DNA of 64,000 bases, from positions 154,179-218,178 of the forward strand of contig JAGUQX010000008.1 in NCBI GenBank assembly GCA_030153485.1. The letters are read 5' to 3'. The notes under the pieces were generated by a model. That model was given only the letters and a program-made list of their open reading frames with translations. It had not been told where the DNA came from and made no database searches. Below, piece after piece: positions 26,275 through 35,972 of the stretch. Origin of the DNA: Oscillospiraceae bacterium. Its GTDB lineage: Bacteria > Bacillota > Clostridia > Oscillospirales > Ruminococcaceae. Within the stretch, counting starts at the first letter, position 1; the number at the start of each line of letters is the position of its first letter. The position numbers were made by a program, and so were the translations under genes.

Positions 26275-27177
26275 ATGGATTTCATTCCTTGTATAAGTGA
26301 GTATTTTTTTAAAAATAATATAGATTTTAAACTAAACGCTAGTATGAAAGAATATACAACATTTAAAATAGGTGGAAATATTGATGTTTTGGTATTTCCT
26401 AAAACTATTTTAGAGATAAAAAAAATAATTTTATATTGTTTGAAAAAGAAAAAACATTATATTTTTTTAGGAAGATGTTCTAATATTTTAGTTGATGACG
26501 ATGGTATTAGAGGTGTAGGTATATTATTTTCTCATAATTTTTCTGAAACTATTATAGATGGAAATAAAATAAAAACACACTGTGGAATGCCGTTATCAAA
26601 ACTTTGTATAACTGCATATGAAAATTCTTTATCTGGTCTTGAATTTGCTTGGGGTATACCAGGTTCTGTTGGGGGAGCCGTATATATGAATGCGGGTGCA
26701 TATGGTAAAGAAATTAAGGACATAATAATAGAAGCAGAATATATGGATGAAAAAGGTGATATATACAAGATTCATAAAAATGAGATGGAGTTAGGGTATC
26801 GAACTAGCATATTTATGAAAAAATCATATTGTATATTGTCTATGACTATAGATTTAACCAAGAAAAAATCTGAAGAAATTAAGAAGGACATGGATGATAT
26901 TATATCTAGAAGGTTGGAAAAACAACCAACTAATTTTCCTAGTGCAGGAAGTGTTTTTAAAAGACCAAATGGAAGTTATGCGGGGTTTTTAATCTCTGAA
27001 TGTGGGTTAAAAGGATATAGCATAGGTGATGCTCAAGTTAGTGAAAAACATGCGGGTTTTATTATAAATAAAGGTAATGCAACTTGTAGTGATGTTTTTT
27101 CTCTTATGGAACATATTCGAGAGGAAGTTTTTAAAAAAACAAATTATTATCTAGAATATGAAATCAAAAAGATATAA
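26275..27177 (+). CDS. murB: UDP-N-acetylenolpyruvoylglucosamine reductase MurB
   Basis: FAD- and NADPH-dependent enzyme forming UDP-MurNAc after MurA. FAD domain blocks 'TTFKIGGNIDVLVFP' and 'LGRCSNILVDDDGIRG', 'GIPGSVGGAVYMNAGAYG', and 'PSAGSVFKRPNGSYAG' with the catalytic Ser region are present over 300 aa (type II length). The ATG at 26275 follows AGGAGGT; an ATG at 26257 in the same frame lies before that site. It is detached from the dcw cluster and placed ahead of rapZ, a standard clostridial arrangement. Confidence 0.96.
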   Translation: MDFIPCISEYFFKNNIDFKLNASMKEYTTFKIGGNIDVLVFPKTILEIKKIILYCLKKKKHYIFLGRCSNILVDDDGIRGVGILFSHNFSETIIDGNKIKTHCGMPLSKLCITAYENSLSGLEFAWGIPGSVGGAVYMNAGAYGKEIKDIIIEAEYMDEKGDIYKIHKNEMELGYRTSIFMKKSYCILSMTIDLTKKKSEEIKKDMDDIISRRLEKQPTNFPSAGSVFKRPNGSYAGFLISECGLKGYSIGDAQVSEKHAGFIINKGNATCSDVFSLMEHIREEVFKKTNYYLEYEIKKI

Positions 27178-27197
27178 AAATAGATAGGAGAGTATGG

Positions 27198-28058
27198 ATG
27201 GAGTTAATAATTATAACTGGACTTTCAGGATCTGGAAAATCTATAGCTATAGATGCTTTAGAAGATATAGGTTATTATTGTGTAGATAATATGCCGCCAA
27301 CTCTTATATCAAAGTTTTTTCATATATGCGATAAAACAAATGGTAAGATAGAAAAGATGGCAGTAGTTACAGATATTCGAGGTGGAGAGCTTTTTGATGG
27401 TATTTATGATGAATTAAAAGAGATGGATAAAATGAATGTAAATTATAAAATTTTATACTTAGATTCATCAGATGAAGTTTTAGAAAAAAGGTTTAAAGAA
27501 ACAAGAAGAACACATCCACTTTTAGATAAAGATGGTTTTTCAACTAGAGATGCAATAAAAAAAGAAAGAGAAAAATTATTAACACTTAGGGCTATGGCAA
27601 GTTATATAATTGATACATCAATGATATCCACATCACAATTAAAGCAGAGGATATCAAATATATTTCTAGATAATATATCAAAAGGTATGCTTATAAATTG
27701 TATGTCTTTTGGTTTTAAATATGGTTTTCCATCTGATGCAGATTTGATGTTTGATGTTAGATGTCTTAGAAATCCATACTATATAGAAGAACTAAGAAAT
27801 CTTACAGGTATTGATAAAGAGATAAAAGATTATGTTATGGTTGATCCTAAGGCTGACGAATATTTTAATAAGCTAGTTGATATGATAGATTTTTTAATAC
27901 CTTTGTATATAGCAGAAGGAAAAACACAACTTACGGTTGCTATAGGTTGTACTGGAGGCAAGCATAGATCAGTGACATTTGTAGAAAAATTATATAAACA
28001 TTTAGATGAATCAAATGTTTATGTTTCGGTAAATCATAGAGATATACAGAGACATTAA
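27198..28058 (+). CDS. rapZ: RNase adapter / nucleotide-binding protein RapZ (YvcJ)
   Basis: P-loop protein 'ITGLSGSGKSIAIDALEDIG' with the C-terminal block 'AIGCTGGKHRSVTFVE', the RapZ/YvcJ hallmarks, over 286 aa. In enterobacteria RapZ controls glucosamine-6-phosphate synthase mRNA; in Firmicutes its role is less clear but involves cell-wall precursor supply. Between murB and whiA as in most Firmicutes. ATG behind TAGGAGAG. The C-terminus 'YVSVNHRDIQRH' is also typical. Confidence 0.95.
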   Translation: MELIIITGLSGSGKSIAIDALEDIGYYCVDNMPPTLISKFFHICDKTNGKIEKMAVVTDIRGGELFDGIYDELKEMDKMNVNYKILYLDSSDEVLEKRFKETRRTHPLLDKDGFSTRDAIKKEREKLLTLRAMASYIIDTSMISTSQLKQRISNIFLDNISKGMLINCMSFGFKYGFPSDADLMFDVRCLRNPYYIEELRNLTGIDKEIKDYVMVDPKADEYFNKLVDMIDFLIPLYIAEGKTQLTVAIGCTGGKHRSVTFVEKLYKHLDESNVYVSVNHRDIQRH

Positions 28059-28081
28059 TATATTTAGAAAGTTGACATATA

Positions 28082-28975
28082 TTGAAAAATTTGTTTAAAG
28101 ATAAAATAAAAAATAATTTAATTAATATACCATTTAAATGTCATTTATGCAGTAAATATTTTTTATTTGGCTATTTATTTTTCAATAAAAATTTTTTAAA
28201 AAACAATAATTTTTTTTTAACTAACAATAAAAATATATTTGATTTTATAAGTAGTATAATTAAAAAAATTTTCAGTTATACTTATTTTATATCCAAATTT
28301 AATTTTAAAAGCGAAATATTGTATACATTATCGATAAAAGAAGAACTAAATAAAATATCTATTTTAAATATATTAAAAATAGATATTGATAATAATCATA
28401 AATATTGTTGTTTATCAAGTTTTTATAGAGGTGTTTTTTTAGCGTGTGGAAGAATTTCTAATCCAGAATTAGAATATTATTTAGAATTTAATATATCTAA
28501 TTCTGAAAAATATCAATTATTATTAGAAACATATAGTCATATCGGTATTATTATGAAAAAAAAGAAAAGAAAAGAACAGATTTTATTCTATACGAAATGC
28601 AGCGAAGATATAGAAGATTTTTTAACTTTTTTAGGTGATACCGAAAGCTCTTTAGAAATTATGAATATTAAAATATTAAAAAATGTTCGAAATAAAGTTA
28701 ATCGAGTTGTAAATTGTGAAACAGCAAATATAGACAAAGTTTTAAAGGCATCAGAAAAACAAATAGAAGATATATTATTTATAGATAGTAAAAAAGGTTT
28801 AAATTTTTTGACATTAGAATTAAGAAAATTAGCAATATTTCGTTTAAATAATCAAGATATATCATTAAAAGATATTGGAGAAATGATAAATCCATCTATT
28901 ACTAGATCTTCGGTTTATTATAAAATCAAAAAAATATCAAAAATAGCAGATAGTTTGAGGAAAACAGATGGCTAA
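28082..28975 (+). CDS. whiA: WhiA family DNA-binding protein, divergent N-terminus
   Basis: Homing-endonuclease-like N-terminal fold with a C-terminal HTH. Recognised by 'FYRGVFLACGRISNPELEYYLEF', 'NCETANIDKVLKAS' and the C-terminal helix-turn-helix 'DISLKDIGEMINPSITRSSVYYKIKKI' (landmarks, each a part of a block). The first 110 residues are very Asn/Lys/Phe-rich and poorly conserved, though 'CHLCSKYFLFGYLF' may match the family 'CC..AEL.G.L' start. The start is TTG at 28082 without a good ribosome binding site, and the frame is closed upstream at 28075. In Firmicutes WhiA affects division and chromosome segregation. Its stop overlaps the dnaE start. Confidence 0.85.
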   Translation: MKNLFKDKIKNNLINIPFKCHLCSKYFLFGYLFFNKNFLKNNNFFLTNNKNIFDFISSIIKKIFSYTYFISKFNFKSEILYTLSIKEELNKISILNILKIDIDNNHKYCCLSSFYRGVFLACGRISNPELEYYLEFNISNSEKYQLLLETYSHIGIIMKKKKRKEQILFYTKCSEDIEDFLTFLGDTESSLEIMNIKILKNVRNKVNRVVNCETANIDKVLKASEKQIEDILFIDSKKGLNFLTLELRKLAIFRLNNQDISLKDIGEMINPSITRSSVYYKIKKISKIADSLRKTDG

Positions 28976-31900
28976 CGAATTTTCACATCTACATCTCCAT
29001 ACAGAATACAGTCTTTTAGATGGAAATTGTAATATAAATGAGCTTATAAAAAATGTTAAATTATTAGGTCAAAAAAGTGTCGCTATTACAGATAATATGA
29101 ATATGTATGGAACTATAAATTTTTATAAAACTTGTTTAAAAGAGGGTATAAAGCCTATTATTGGATGTGAAATTAATTATTTTTTTGATAATGAAGTTCA
29201 AAAAGGGTCATCTAATAATAATATTTATAGTCTTGTTTTGTTATGTAAAGATATTTTTGGATATTATAATTTAATAAAAATAGTTTCAAATGGAAAATAT
29301 ATTTCTGGTATAAAAGCTGTTCCATTTAGTATAATTGAGAAGTATAATAAAGGTTTAATATGTCTTTCTGGATATAAAAATTCTATATTTATCAAGCATA
29401 TTAAATTAGATAAAAATTCACAATTTATGATGTATTTAAATATTTTTAAAGATATATTTAAAAAAGATTTTTATATAGAAATACAGAATCAAAATTTAGA
29501 GTGGCAATGTGATGTAAATGAATTATTATATTTATCTTCTAAAAGTGAGGATATAGAAACTATAGCAACTAATAATGTTCATTATATTAATAAATCGGAC
29601 AGCTATATTCAAAAAATATTATATTGTATAAAGAATAATAAAAAAGATTTTGAGGTAGAAATTTCTAATTTAGAAAATTCAGAATTTTATTTAAAATCAT
29701 ATGATGATATGGCTTTAAATTTTAATAATTTTAAAGGTGCTATAGAAAATAGTGTAAACATTTCTAATAAATGCAATTTAATTATTGAATTTGGAAATAT
29801 AAAAATTCCAAATTTTATATCAAAGTATAATATTGATAATAAAAGTTTATTAAGAAAAATTAGTTATAAGGGGATAAATAAAAGGTATAAAGAAAGGTTA
29901 GAAGAAAAAATTATAGAAAGATTGAAATATGAATTAAAAATAATATTTGCAATGGGATATGAAAGTTATTTCCTAATTGTTTATGATTTTGTAAAGTATG
30001 CAAAAAAAAATGGAATAAATGTTGGACCAGGAAGAGGCTCTGGCGCAGGAAGTTTAGTTGCCTATTGTATTGGAATAACAGATGTAGATCCTATTAAATA
30101 TGATCTTATATTTGAAAGATTTTTGAATCCTGAAAGGGCTAGTATGCCAGATTTTGATATAGATTTTTGTTATGAAAAAAGACAACAGGTCATAGACTAT
30201 GTTGTTAAAAAATATGGATTTTATAATGTAGCTAATATAATTACATTTGGAACAATGGGTGCAAAAGGTGCAATAAGGGATATAGGAAGAGTTAGAAATA
30301 TTGATTTATCTTATATAAATAAGATAAATCAATCTATACCGAAAATTTTAAATATAAGTATATCCCAAGCTTTAGAGATGTCTAAAGATTTAAAAGATAT
30401 GTATGAAAATGATATAGAATGCAGAAGGCTAGTGGATATGTCTAAAAAAATTGAGGGTGTACCTAGGCATACATCTAGACATGCTGCAGGTATAATAATA
30501 TGTGATAAAAAAGTTGAAGAGTATGGACCTGTAGATGTAGAAGATTCCCTTATACTACAATATGATATGAAACAGTTAGAACTTTTGGGGATGTTAAAGA
30601 TAGATTTTTTAGGTCTGAAAAATTTAACAGTTATAAAAAAATCTGAAAAAATTATAAATAGTAAAGATAAAACTTTTATTATGAGTAATATTAGTTATGA
30701 TGATAAAAAAACCTATGAGCTTTTATCAAAAGGAAACACTATTGGCGTATTTCAATTAGAAAGCAGAGGGGTTAGAAATATTTTACAAAATATGCAGATA
30801 AATAATATAGAAGATATAGCGACAGCAATATCTTTATATAGACCTGGTCCTATTGAGAGTGGATCTGTAGATGAATATTTGAAAAATAGAAAAAATCCAA
30901 AAAACATAAAATATATTCATGAAAGTTTAAGAAGCATTTTAGAAGAAACTTATGGGTGCTTTATATATCAAGAGCAGGTTATGAAGGCGTGTAGGGATAT
31001 TGCTGGATATTCTTATGGAAGAGCAGATTTGGTTAGAAGATATATGAGTAAAAAAGATAAGGCTTTTATGAAAAAAGAAAAAGATATATTTATATTTGGA
31101 AAAGATACAGAAGGAAATAAAATTTGTGAAGGTGCTATTAATAATGGAATAGAATATATATTAGCGTGCCAAATATTTGATATTATGGTTCATTTTGCTT
31201 CTTATGGATTTAATAAATCTCACGCTGTTTCATATTCTATGATAGCGTATCAAACAGCATATTTAAAAGCAAATTTTCCTGTTGAATATATATGTTCTTT
31301 GATAAATACATATATAGAAAATACAGAAAAAGTTATAGAATCTATTAAAGAAGCAGTTAATATGGGTATAAAGATATATCCTGTTGATATTAATATCAGT
31401 GAGAGTTATTTTAAAATTTATAAAAAAGGTTTATCGGTTGGATTTTTATTTATAAAAAATATAGGAAAAAAATTCTGTGATGATATAGTGAATATTAGAA
31501 ATGACATAGGTTTATTTTCTGATTTCTACTCTTTTTGTAAAGCGGTTTGTGAAAAAGATGGATATAAAAGGGCTATAATATATTTAATTAAATCAGGCTG
31601 TTTTGAGAATTTAGGAATAAATAAAAAAACATTGCTCTATAATTTTGATAAAATTATAGAGAAAGTTTATTTTGATAATATAGATATATCTAGTGGGCAG
31701 ACAAGTATGGTAAAAGAAATGGATAATAGTTTAGAAATTAATTATTTATGGAAATATTTAGAAGATTCGACAATAGAAGAAACTATATCTATAGAAGAAG
31801 AAGTATTTGGATTTCCGATTTCTGTAAGTTATATAAAAGATTGGTATAAAATAGTAGATAATCAAAAAATATATAATTTAGATTATCTACACATAAATAG

Positions 31901-32192
31901 GGATAGTGTATTATCTGAAAATAATTCTAAAAAAATTTTATTTTATTTATTTAGTTATAGAAAAATTTATATAAAAAATAAGCCATCAATGCACTATATA
32001 GAAATATCTGACGGAAAAATATTTGAAGAAGTTTTTTTATCAGATATTATAGGAGAAAAATATAATAAATATTTTAAAAGAGGAAAATTGTTTATAGGGG
32101 ATATTTTTTTAAAAAAAGATGATATTAATTATAAATACTTTTTAAAAAATTTATCTACATTAGATGACTATTTTAGAAATAAAAGTTTTTAA
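28968..32192 (+). CDS. dnaE: DNA polymerase III alpha subunit DnaE (degenerate PHP site)
   Basis: Replicative polymerase of the DnaE class. The PHP domain (about 1-280) starts 'HLHLHTEYSLLDGN'; the palm has 'GPGRGSGAGSLVAY' and the catalytic aspartates in 'MPDFDIDF', then 'SRHAAGIIICD', 'FQLESRGVRNIL' and 'YQEQVMKACRDIAGY'. A helix-hairpin-helix and a divergent C-terminal region follow. At 1074 aa it is somewhat short. The PHP motif usually TDHGNM reads 'TDNMNM', so a metal ligand is lost and the domain is probably not catalytic. ATG overlaps the whiA end by 8 nt. Confidence 0.95.
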   Translation: MANEFSHLHLHTEYSLLDGNCNINELIKNVKLLGQKSVAITDNMNMYGTINFYKTCLKEGIKPIIGCEINYFFDNEVQKGSSNNNIYSLVLLCKDIFGYYNLIKIVSNGKYISGIKAVPFSIIEKYNKGLICLSGYKNSIFIKHIKLDKNSQFMMYLNIFKDIFKKDFYIEIQNQNLEWQCDVNELLYLSSKSEDIETIATNNVHYINKSDSYIQKILYCIKNNKKDFEVEISNLENSEFYLKSYDDMALNFNNFKGAIENSVNISNKCNLIIEFGNIKIPNFISKYNIDNKSLLRKISYKGINKRYKERLEEKIIERLKYELKIIFAMGYESYFLIVYDFVKYAKKNGINVGPGRGSGAGSLVAYCIGITDVDPIKYDLIFERFLNPERASMPDFDIDFCYEKRQQVIDYVVKKYGFYNVANIITFGTMGAKGAIRDIGRVRNIDLSYINKINQSIPKILNISISQALEMSKDLKDMYENDIECRRLVDMSKKIEGVPRHTSRHAAGIIICDKKVEEYGPVDVEDSLILQYDMKQLELLGMLKIDFLGLKNLTVIKKSEKIINSKDKTFIMSNISYDDKKTYELLSKGNTIGVFQLESRGVRNILQNMQINNIEDIATAISLYRPGPIESGSVDEYLKNRKNPKNIKYIHESLRSILEETYGCFIYQEQVMKACRDIAGYSYGRADLVRRYMSKKDKAFMKKEKDIFIFGKDTEGNKICEGAINNGIEYILACQIFDIMVHFASYGFNKSHAVSYSMIAYQTAYLKANFPVEYICSLINTYIENTEKVIESIKEAVNMGIKIYPVDINISESYFKIYKKGLSVGFLFIKNIGKKFCDDIVNIRNDIGLFSDFYSFCKAVCEKDGYKRAIIYLIKSGCFENLGINKKTLLYNFDKIIEKVYFDNIDISSGQTSMVKEMDNSLEINYLWKYLEDSTIEETISIEEEVFGFPISVSYIKDWYKIVDNQKIYNLDYLHINRDSVLSENNSKKILFYLFSYRKIYIKNKPSMHYIEISDGKIFEEVFLSDIIGEKYNKYFKRGKLFIGDIFLKKDDINYKYFLKNLSTLDDYFRNKSF

Positions 32193-32195
32193 ATG

Positions 32196-32224
32196 TTGAC
32201 ATTAAAAAAAAATATTAGTAAAAT
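32196..32224 (+). promoter_or_regulatory. pfkA promoter
   Basis: TTGACA (32196-32201), 17-nt spacer, TAAAAT (32219-32224): near-perfect sigma-A promoter located right after the dnaE stop. It gives pfkA its own expression apart from the long upstream series. Confidence 0.75.
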
Positions 32225-32268
32225 CTATTTTATACGATTAAGAGATTATTTATAGGAGGGATATTTTT

Positions 32269-33234
32269 ATGCAAGTTAAATCTATAGGAGTTTTAACAAG
32301 TGGTGGAGATGCACCAGGAATGAACGCAGCTGTTAGAGCGGTTGTAAGGGCGGCTATAAGAAAAGGAATAGAAGTTTATGGAATATATAGGGGTTATAAT
32401 GGACTTATAAATGGCGATGTAAAAAAAATGGAAATGAGAACTGTTTCGGATATTATACAAAAAGGAGGAACAATACTTTATACAGCTCGTTGTGCGGAAT
32501 TTAGGACAAAAGAAGGTGTAGAAAAAGGAAAACAAACATGTCTTAAATATGGTATGGATGGGGTTGTTGTAATAGGTGGAGATGGTTCTTTTGAGGGGGC
32601 TGCTGTTCTATCTAAAGCAGGAATTCCTTGTATTGGTATCCCAGGAACAATAGATAATGATATTTCATGTTCAGAATATACAATAGGATACGACACTGCT
32701 ATGAATACTGCTTTATCTATGATTGATAAAATTAGGGATACTGCACAATCTCATGATAGATGCAGCATTGTAGAAGTTATGGGAAGAAATGCTGGATATA
32801 TAGCTTTAAATACAGGAATAGCATGTGGAGCAAGTTATATTATTGTTCCTGAAATTAGCTATGATATAAATAACATAATAGAAAAAATAAAAGTTTCTAA
32901 AGAATTGGGTAAACAACATTTTATAATACTAGTTGCAGAGGGTATAGGCAATATTGAAGACATGTCAAAAATTATAGAAAAATCAACAGGAATAGAAACA
33001 AGGGCGACTGTTTTAGGGCATGTTCAAAGAGGGGGAAGTCCGACAGTTAGGGATAGGGTTATTGCAAGTCAGTTTGGATATAGAGCAGTAGAACTTTTGG
33101 CAGAAGGTATAGGAAATAGAGTTATTGGATTAAAAGACAATAAAACTGTTGATTATGATATAAAAGAAGGACTTGCTATGAAAAAAGAATTTGATAAAGA
33201 AATGTTTGATATATCATATAATATTTCTTTTTAA
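32269..33234 (+). CDS. pfkA: ATP-dependent 6-phosphofructokinase PfkA
   Basis: Glycolytic enzyme making fructose-1,6-bisphosphate. The ATP loop 'GVLTSGGDAPGMNAAVRAV', 'VVIGGDGSFEGA', active-site 'PGTIDNDI', 'EVMGRNAGYIAL' and 'VLGHVQRGGSPT' are intact in 321 aa. The Gly in GGDGS is the usual mark of ATP rather than pyrophosphate use. AGGAGG precedes the ATG. pykF, which often follows in Clostridia, is absent; a terminator comes directly after. Confidence 0.97.
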   Translation: MQVKSIGVLTSGGDAPGMNAAVRAVVRAAIRKGIEVYGIYRGYNGLINGDVKKMEMRTVSDIIQKGGTILYTARCAEFRTKEGVEKGKQTCLKYGMDGVVVIGGDGSFEGAAVLSKAGIPCIGIPGTIDNDISCSEYTIGYDTAMNTALSMIDKIRDTAQSHDRCSIVEVMGRNAGYIALNTGIACGASYIIVPEISYDINNIIEKIKVSKELGKQHFIILVAEGIGNIEDMSKIIEKSTGIETRATVLGHVQRGGSPTVRDRVIASQFGYRAVELLAEGIGNRVIGLKDNKTVDYDIKEGLAMKKEFDKEMFDISYNISF

Positions 33235-33266
33235 TAAAAAAGATGCTTAAATGCATCTTTTTTATT
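33233..33266 (+). terminator. Rho-independent terminator after pfkA
   Basis: AAAAAAGATGC, loop TTAAAT, GCATCTTTTTT, flanked by A- and T-rich runs. The pfkA stop codon touches the left arm. Confidence 0.85.
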
Positions 33267-33356
33267 TTAATTATATAAGATTTAATTAATATATAGTATA
33301 ATATAAATATTAACTTTTATTACACATTTATAAATATAAGGATAAAAGGTGAATAT

Positions 33357-34628
33357 ATGAATAATATTTTTAAAAGGGTAGAATTGAAAGATGGCATATA
33401 CTTTAATTCTATTATCGAAAAAAAGTTTAAAACAAATAGAATATCCATTAATATAATTACAAAATTAGATGAAAAGACCGTTTCAAAAAATTCTATAATT
33501 CCATTTATTTTAGAAAAGGGATACAAAGGATATGATTCTTTTAAAGAATTTAGCATAATGCTAGATAATATGTACGGAACTTCTTTTTCATCAGATGTTA
33601 GAAAAATAGGAGATTATCAAATATTAAATTTATCAATTTCTGCAATAGATGACGAGTATTGTTTAGAAAAAGATAGTTTGTTAAAAAGCATAACAGATAT
33701 TATTTTAAATATAATGCTAATTCCTAATTTTACAAATGGTGAGTTTAAAAAAGATATTTTAGATTTAGAAAAAACAAATTTAATTCAACTTATAGAGAGT
33801 GAATTAAATGATAAAAGAACATTTTGTATAAATAAATTAGAAGAGCATATGTACAAAGAAAAGCCTTCTAGTATAAACAAATATGGAAAAATTGAAGATA
33901 TAAAAAAATTAACAGAAAAAGATATAACTGATCAGTATAAAAAATTATTAAAGTCTTCTAGAATTGAAGTTTTTTTCACTGGATGTGGAGAAAGTAGCAT
34001 TTGTGAAAATATTATTAAAGATAGAATATCTAAATTAGAAAGAATAGAAAAAAACTTTGATTTAGAAATTAATCTTTTAAAATCTAATGAAAATATTACT
34101 GAAAATCAAGATGTTTTTGATGTAAATCAGTGTAAAATGGCTATAGGATTTTCTACAGATATATCTCCAGATAACCATAGAATATATGCTTTAAAACTTG
34201 GAGTAACCCTTTATGGAGGGATGCCTTTTTCTAAATTATTTAAGCATGTTCGAGAAAGATTAAGCCTTTGTTATTATTGTTCATCCAGAATGGATAAAAT
34301 TAATGGTGGAATTTTGGTTGATTGTGGAGTTGAAAAAAATAATATAGAGAAAACAAAAAAAGAAATATTAAATCAGTTAGAAGTTATGAAATTAGGAGAT
34401 TTTACTGAGGATGATTTAAATAACGCAAAGCTTGCAATAATAAATGGATATAAAAGCTTTTCAGATTCTTTATCAATGATAGAACTTTGGAATATATCTC
34501 AGTTGTTTTCTAAAACAAGTAATACACCAGAGGAAGAGTGTAATTATATAAATAATGTTGAAAAAAAAGATGTCGTAGAAGCTATGAAAACATTAAGATT
34601 AAATTCTATATATACAATTCTAAGTTAA
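33357..34628 (+). CDS. M16 peptidase-like protein without active site (YfmF type)
   Basis: Insulinase-fold protein of 423 aa that lacks HxxEH: the matching region reads 'FILEKGYKGYDSF'. It has the inactive-partner signature region 'ERLSLCYYCSSRMDKINGGI'. Inactive and active M16 proteins commonly pair; the downstream neighbour is the active one. In Bacillus the YmfF/YmfH pair is linked to the 5-aminopentanol modification of elongation factor P, which suggests the same here. ATG follows AAAAGGTG. 22 nt to the next gene. Confidence 0.85.
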   Translation: MNNIFKRVELKDGIYFNSIIEKKFKTNRISINIITKLDEKTVSKNSIIPFILEKGYKGYDSFKEFSIMLDNMYGTSFSSDVRKIGDYQILNLSISAIDDEYCLEKDSLLKSITDIILNIMLIPNFTNGEFKKDILDLEKTNLIQLIESELNDKRTFCINKLEEHMYKEKPSSINKYGKIEDIKKLTEKDITDQYKKLLKSSRIEVFFTGCGESSICENIIKDRISKLERIEKNFDLEINLLKSNENITENQDVFDVNQCKMAIGFSTDISPDNHRIYALKLGVTLYGGMPFSKLFKHVRERLSLCYYCSSRMDKINGGILVDCGVEKNNIEKTKKEILNQLEVMKLGDFTEDDLNNAKLAIINGYKSFSDSLSMIELWNISQLFSKTSNTPEEECNYINNVEKKDVVEAMKTLRLNSIYTILS

Positions 34629-34650
34629 GAAATGATAGGAGAAATAGTAT

Positions 34651-35925
34651 ATGAAAATTTTAGAATGCAAACAAATAAATGAAAAATATATGGAGATAGA
34701 CCATGAAACAGGTTTAAAAATATTATTATATCCTATGGAAGGATATAAATCTTCACATGTTATTTTTGGAACTAATTACGGATCGATAGATAATAGTTTT
34801 AAAAATAAAGATGATAAAGATTTTATAGAAGTTCCAGATGGAATTGCACATTTTTTAGAGCATAAATTATTTGAAAATGAAGATGGAAGTGATGTATTTT
34901 CTTTATTTGCAAAAACAGGGGCATCGGCAAATGCTTATACTTCTTTTGATAAAACATGCTATCTTTTTTCTTGTGTAGATAATTTAGAGGAATCTTTAAA
35001 AATATTATTATCATTTGTTAGAAATCCATATTTTTCTGATGAAACGGTTAAAAAAGAGCAAGGTATAATAGGGCAAGAGATAGAGATGTATAACGATAAT
35101 GGTAATTGGAGAGTGTTTTTTAATCTTTTGGGAGCATTATATCATAAAAATCCAGTTAAAACAGATATTGCTGGAAGTATAGAAAGTATATCTCAAATAG
35201 ATTATAATATTTTATATACAACTTATAAAAAGTTTTATAATCTAAGTAATATGGTCTTAGTTTTAGCAGGAAATTTTAATCCAGATACTATTTTGGATAT
35301 TGTTTCTAATAGTTTAGTTAAAGACATTGATTTCTCAATTGAAAAAAAAGTTTATGATGAACCAGAAAGTGTTTGTAAAAAAGAAATTGAACAAAATCTT
35401 TCTGTTTCTATACCTCTTTTTAATATTGGTTATAAATTTAGAGCATGTCATGGTAAAGAGATAGTTAAAAAAGAATTGATGGCTTCATTTATCATAGAAA
35501 GCATTGCGTCTCAGTCTAGCGAGTTGTATGATAAATTGTATAAAGAAGGTCTTATAAATTCTTCATTTGGTGGGGAAACTATAACTGGTCCAGGATATTT
35601 TTCTATTATATTTGGGGGAGAATCAAATACTCCTAAAAGAGTTTACGAAGAGTTGAAAAAGAGTATAGAAGAGTTAAAAATAACAGGAATATCAAAAGAT
35701 GATTTTAATAGGTGCAAGAAATTTTTTTATGGAAATATGATAAAAAAATTTAATAATGTTGAAGCTGTAGCAAATTCTCTAGTTTCTAATTATTTTAAAG
35801 GTGCAACTATTTTTGATGAAATAGATATTATAAATAAATTAGATATAAATGATATAAATAGAATGATTAGAGAAGACTTTTTAAATGAAAATTCTGCTAT
35901 ATCTATAGTTAATCCTATAAAATAA
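34651..35925 (+). CDS. M16 metallopeptidase (YfmH type)
   Basis: Zinc peptidase of the insulinase family with HxxEH (HFLEH) in 'GIAHFLEHKLFENEDG', the zinc-ligand Glu region further on ('EQGIIGQEIEMYND'), and the C-terminal 'SSFGGETITGPGYF' block; 424 aa. Pairs with the upstream inactive homologue, likely as a heterodimer, the active subunit of the YmfF/YmfH-like system tied to elongation factor P modification in Bacillus (family knowledge). lgt follows 47 nt downstream. Confidence 0.9.
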   Translation: MKILECKQINEKYMEIDHETGLKILLYPMEGYKSSHVIFGTNYGSIDNSFKNKDDKDFIEVPDGIAHFLEHKLFENEDGSDVFSLFAKTGASANAYTSFDKTCYLFSCVDNLEESLKILLSFVRNPYFSDETVKKEQGIIGQEIEMYNDNGNWRVFFNLLGALYHKNPVKTDIAGSIESISQIDYNILYTTYKKFYNLSNMVLVLAGNFNPDTILDIVSNSLVKDIDFSIEKKVYDEPESVCKKEIEQNLSVSIPLFNIGYKFRACHGKEIVKKELMASFIIESIASQSSELYDKLYKEGLINSSFGGETITGPGYFSIIFGGESNTPKRVYEELKKSIEELKITGISKDDFNRCKKFFYGNMIKKFNNVEAVANSLVSNYFKGATIFDEIDIINKLDINDINRMIREDFLNENSAISIVNPIK

Positions 35926-35972
35926 TTTTTATATATTTTTAATTTGGTGTTAACAAATTAGGAGGAATACTA

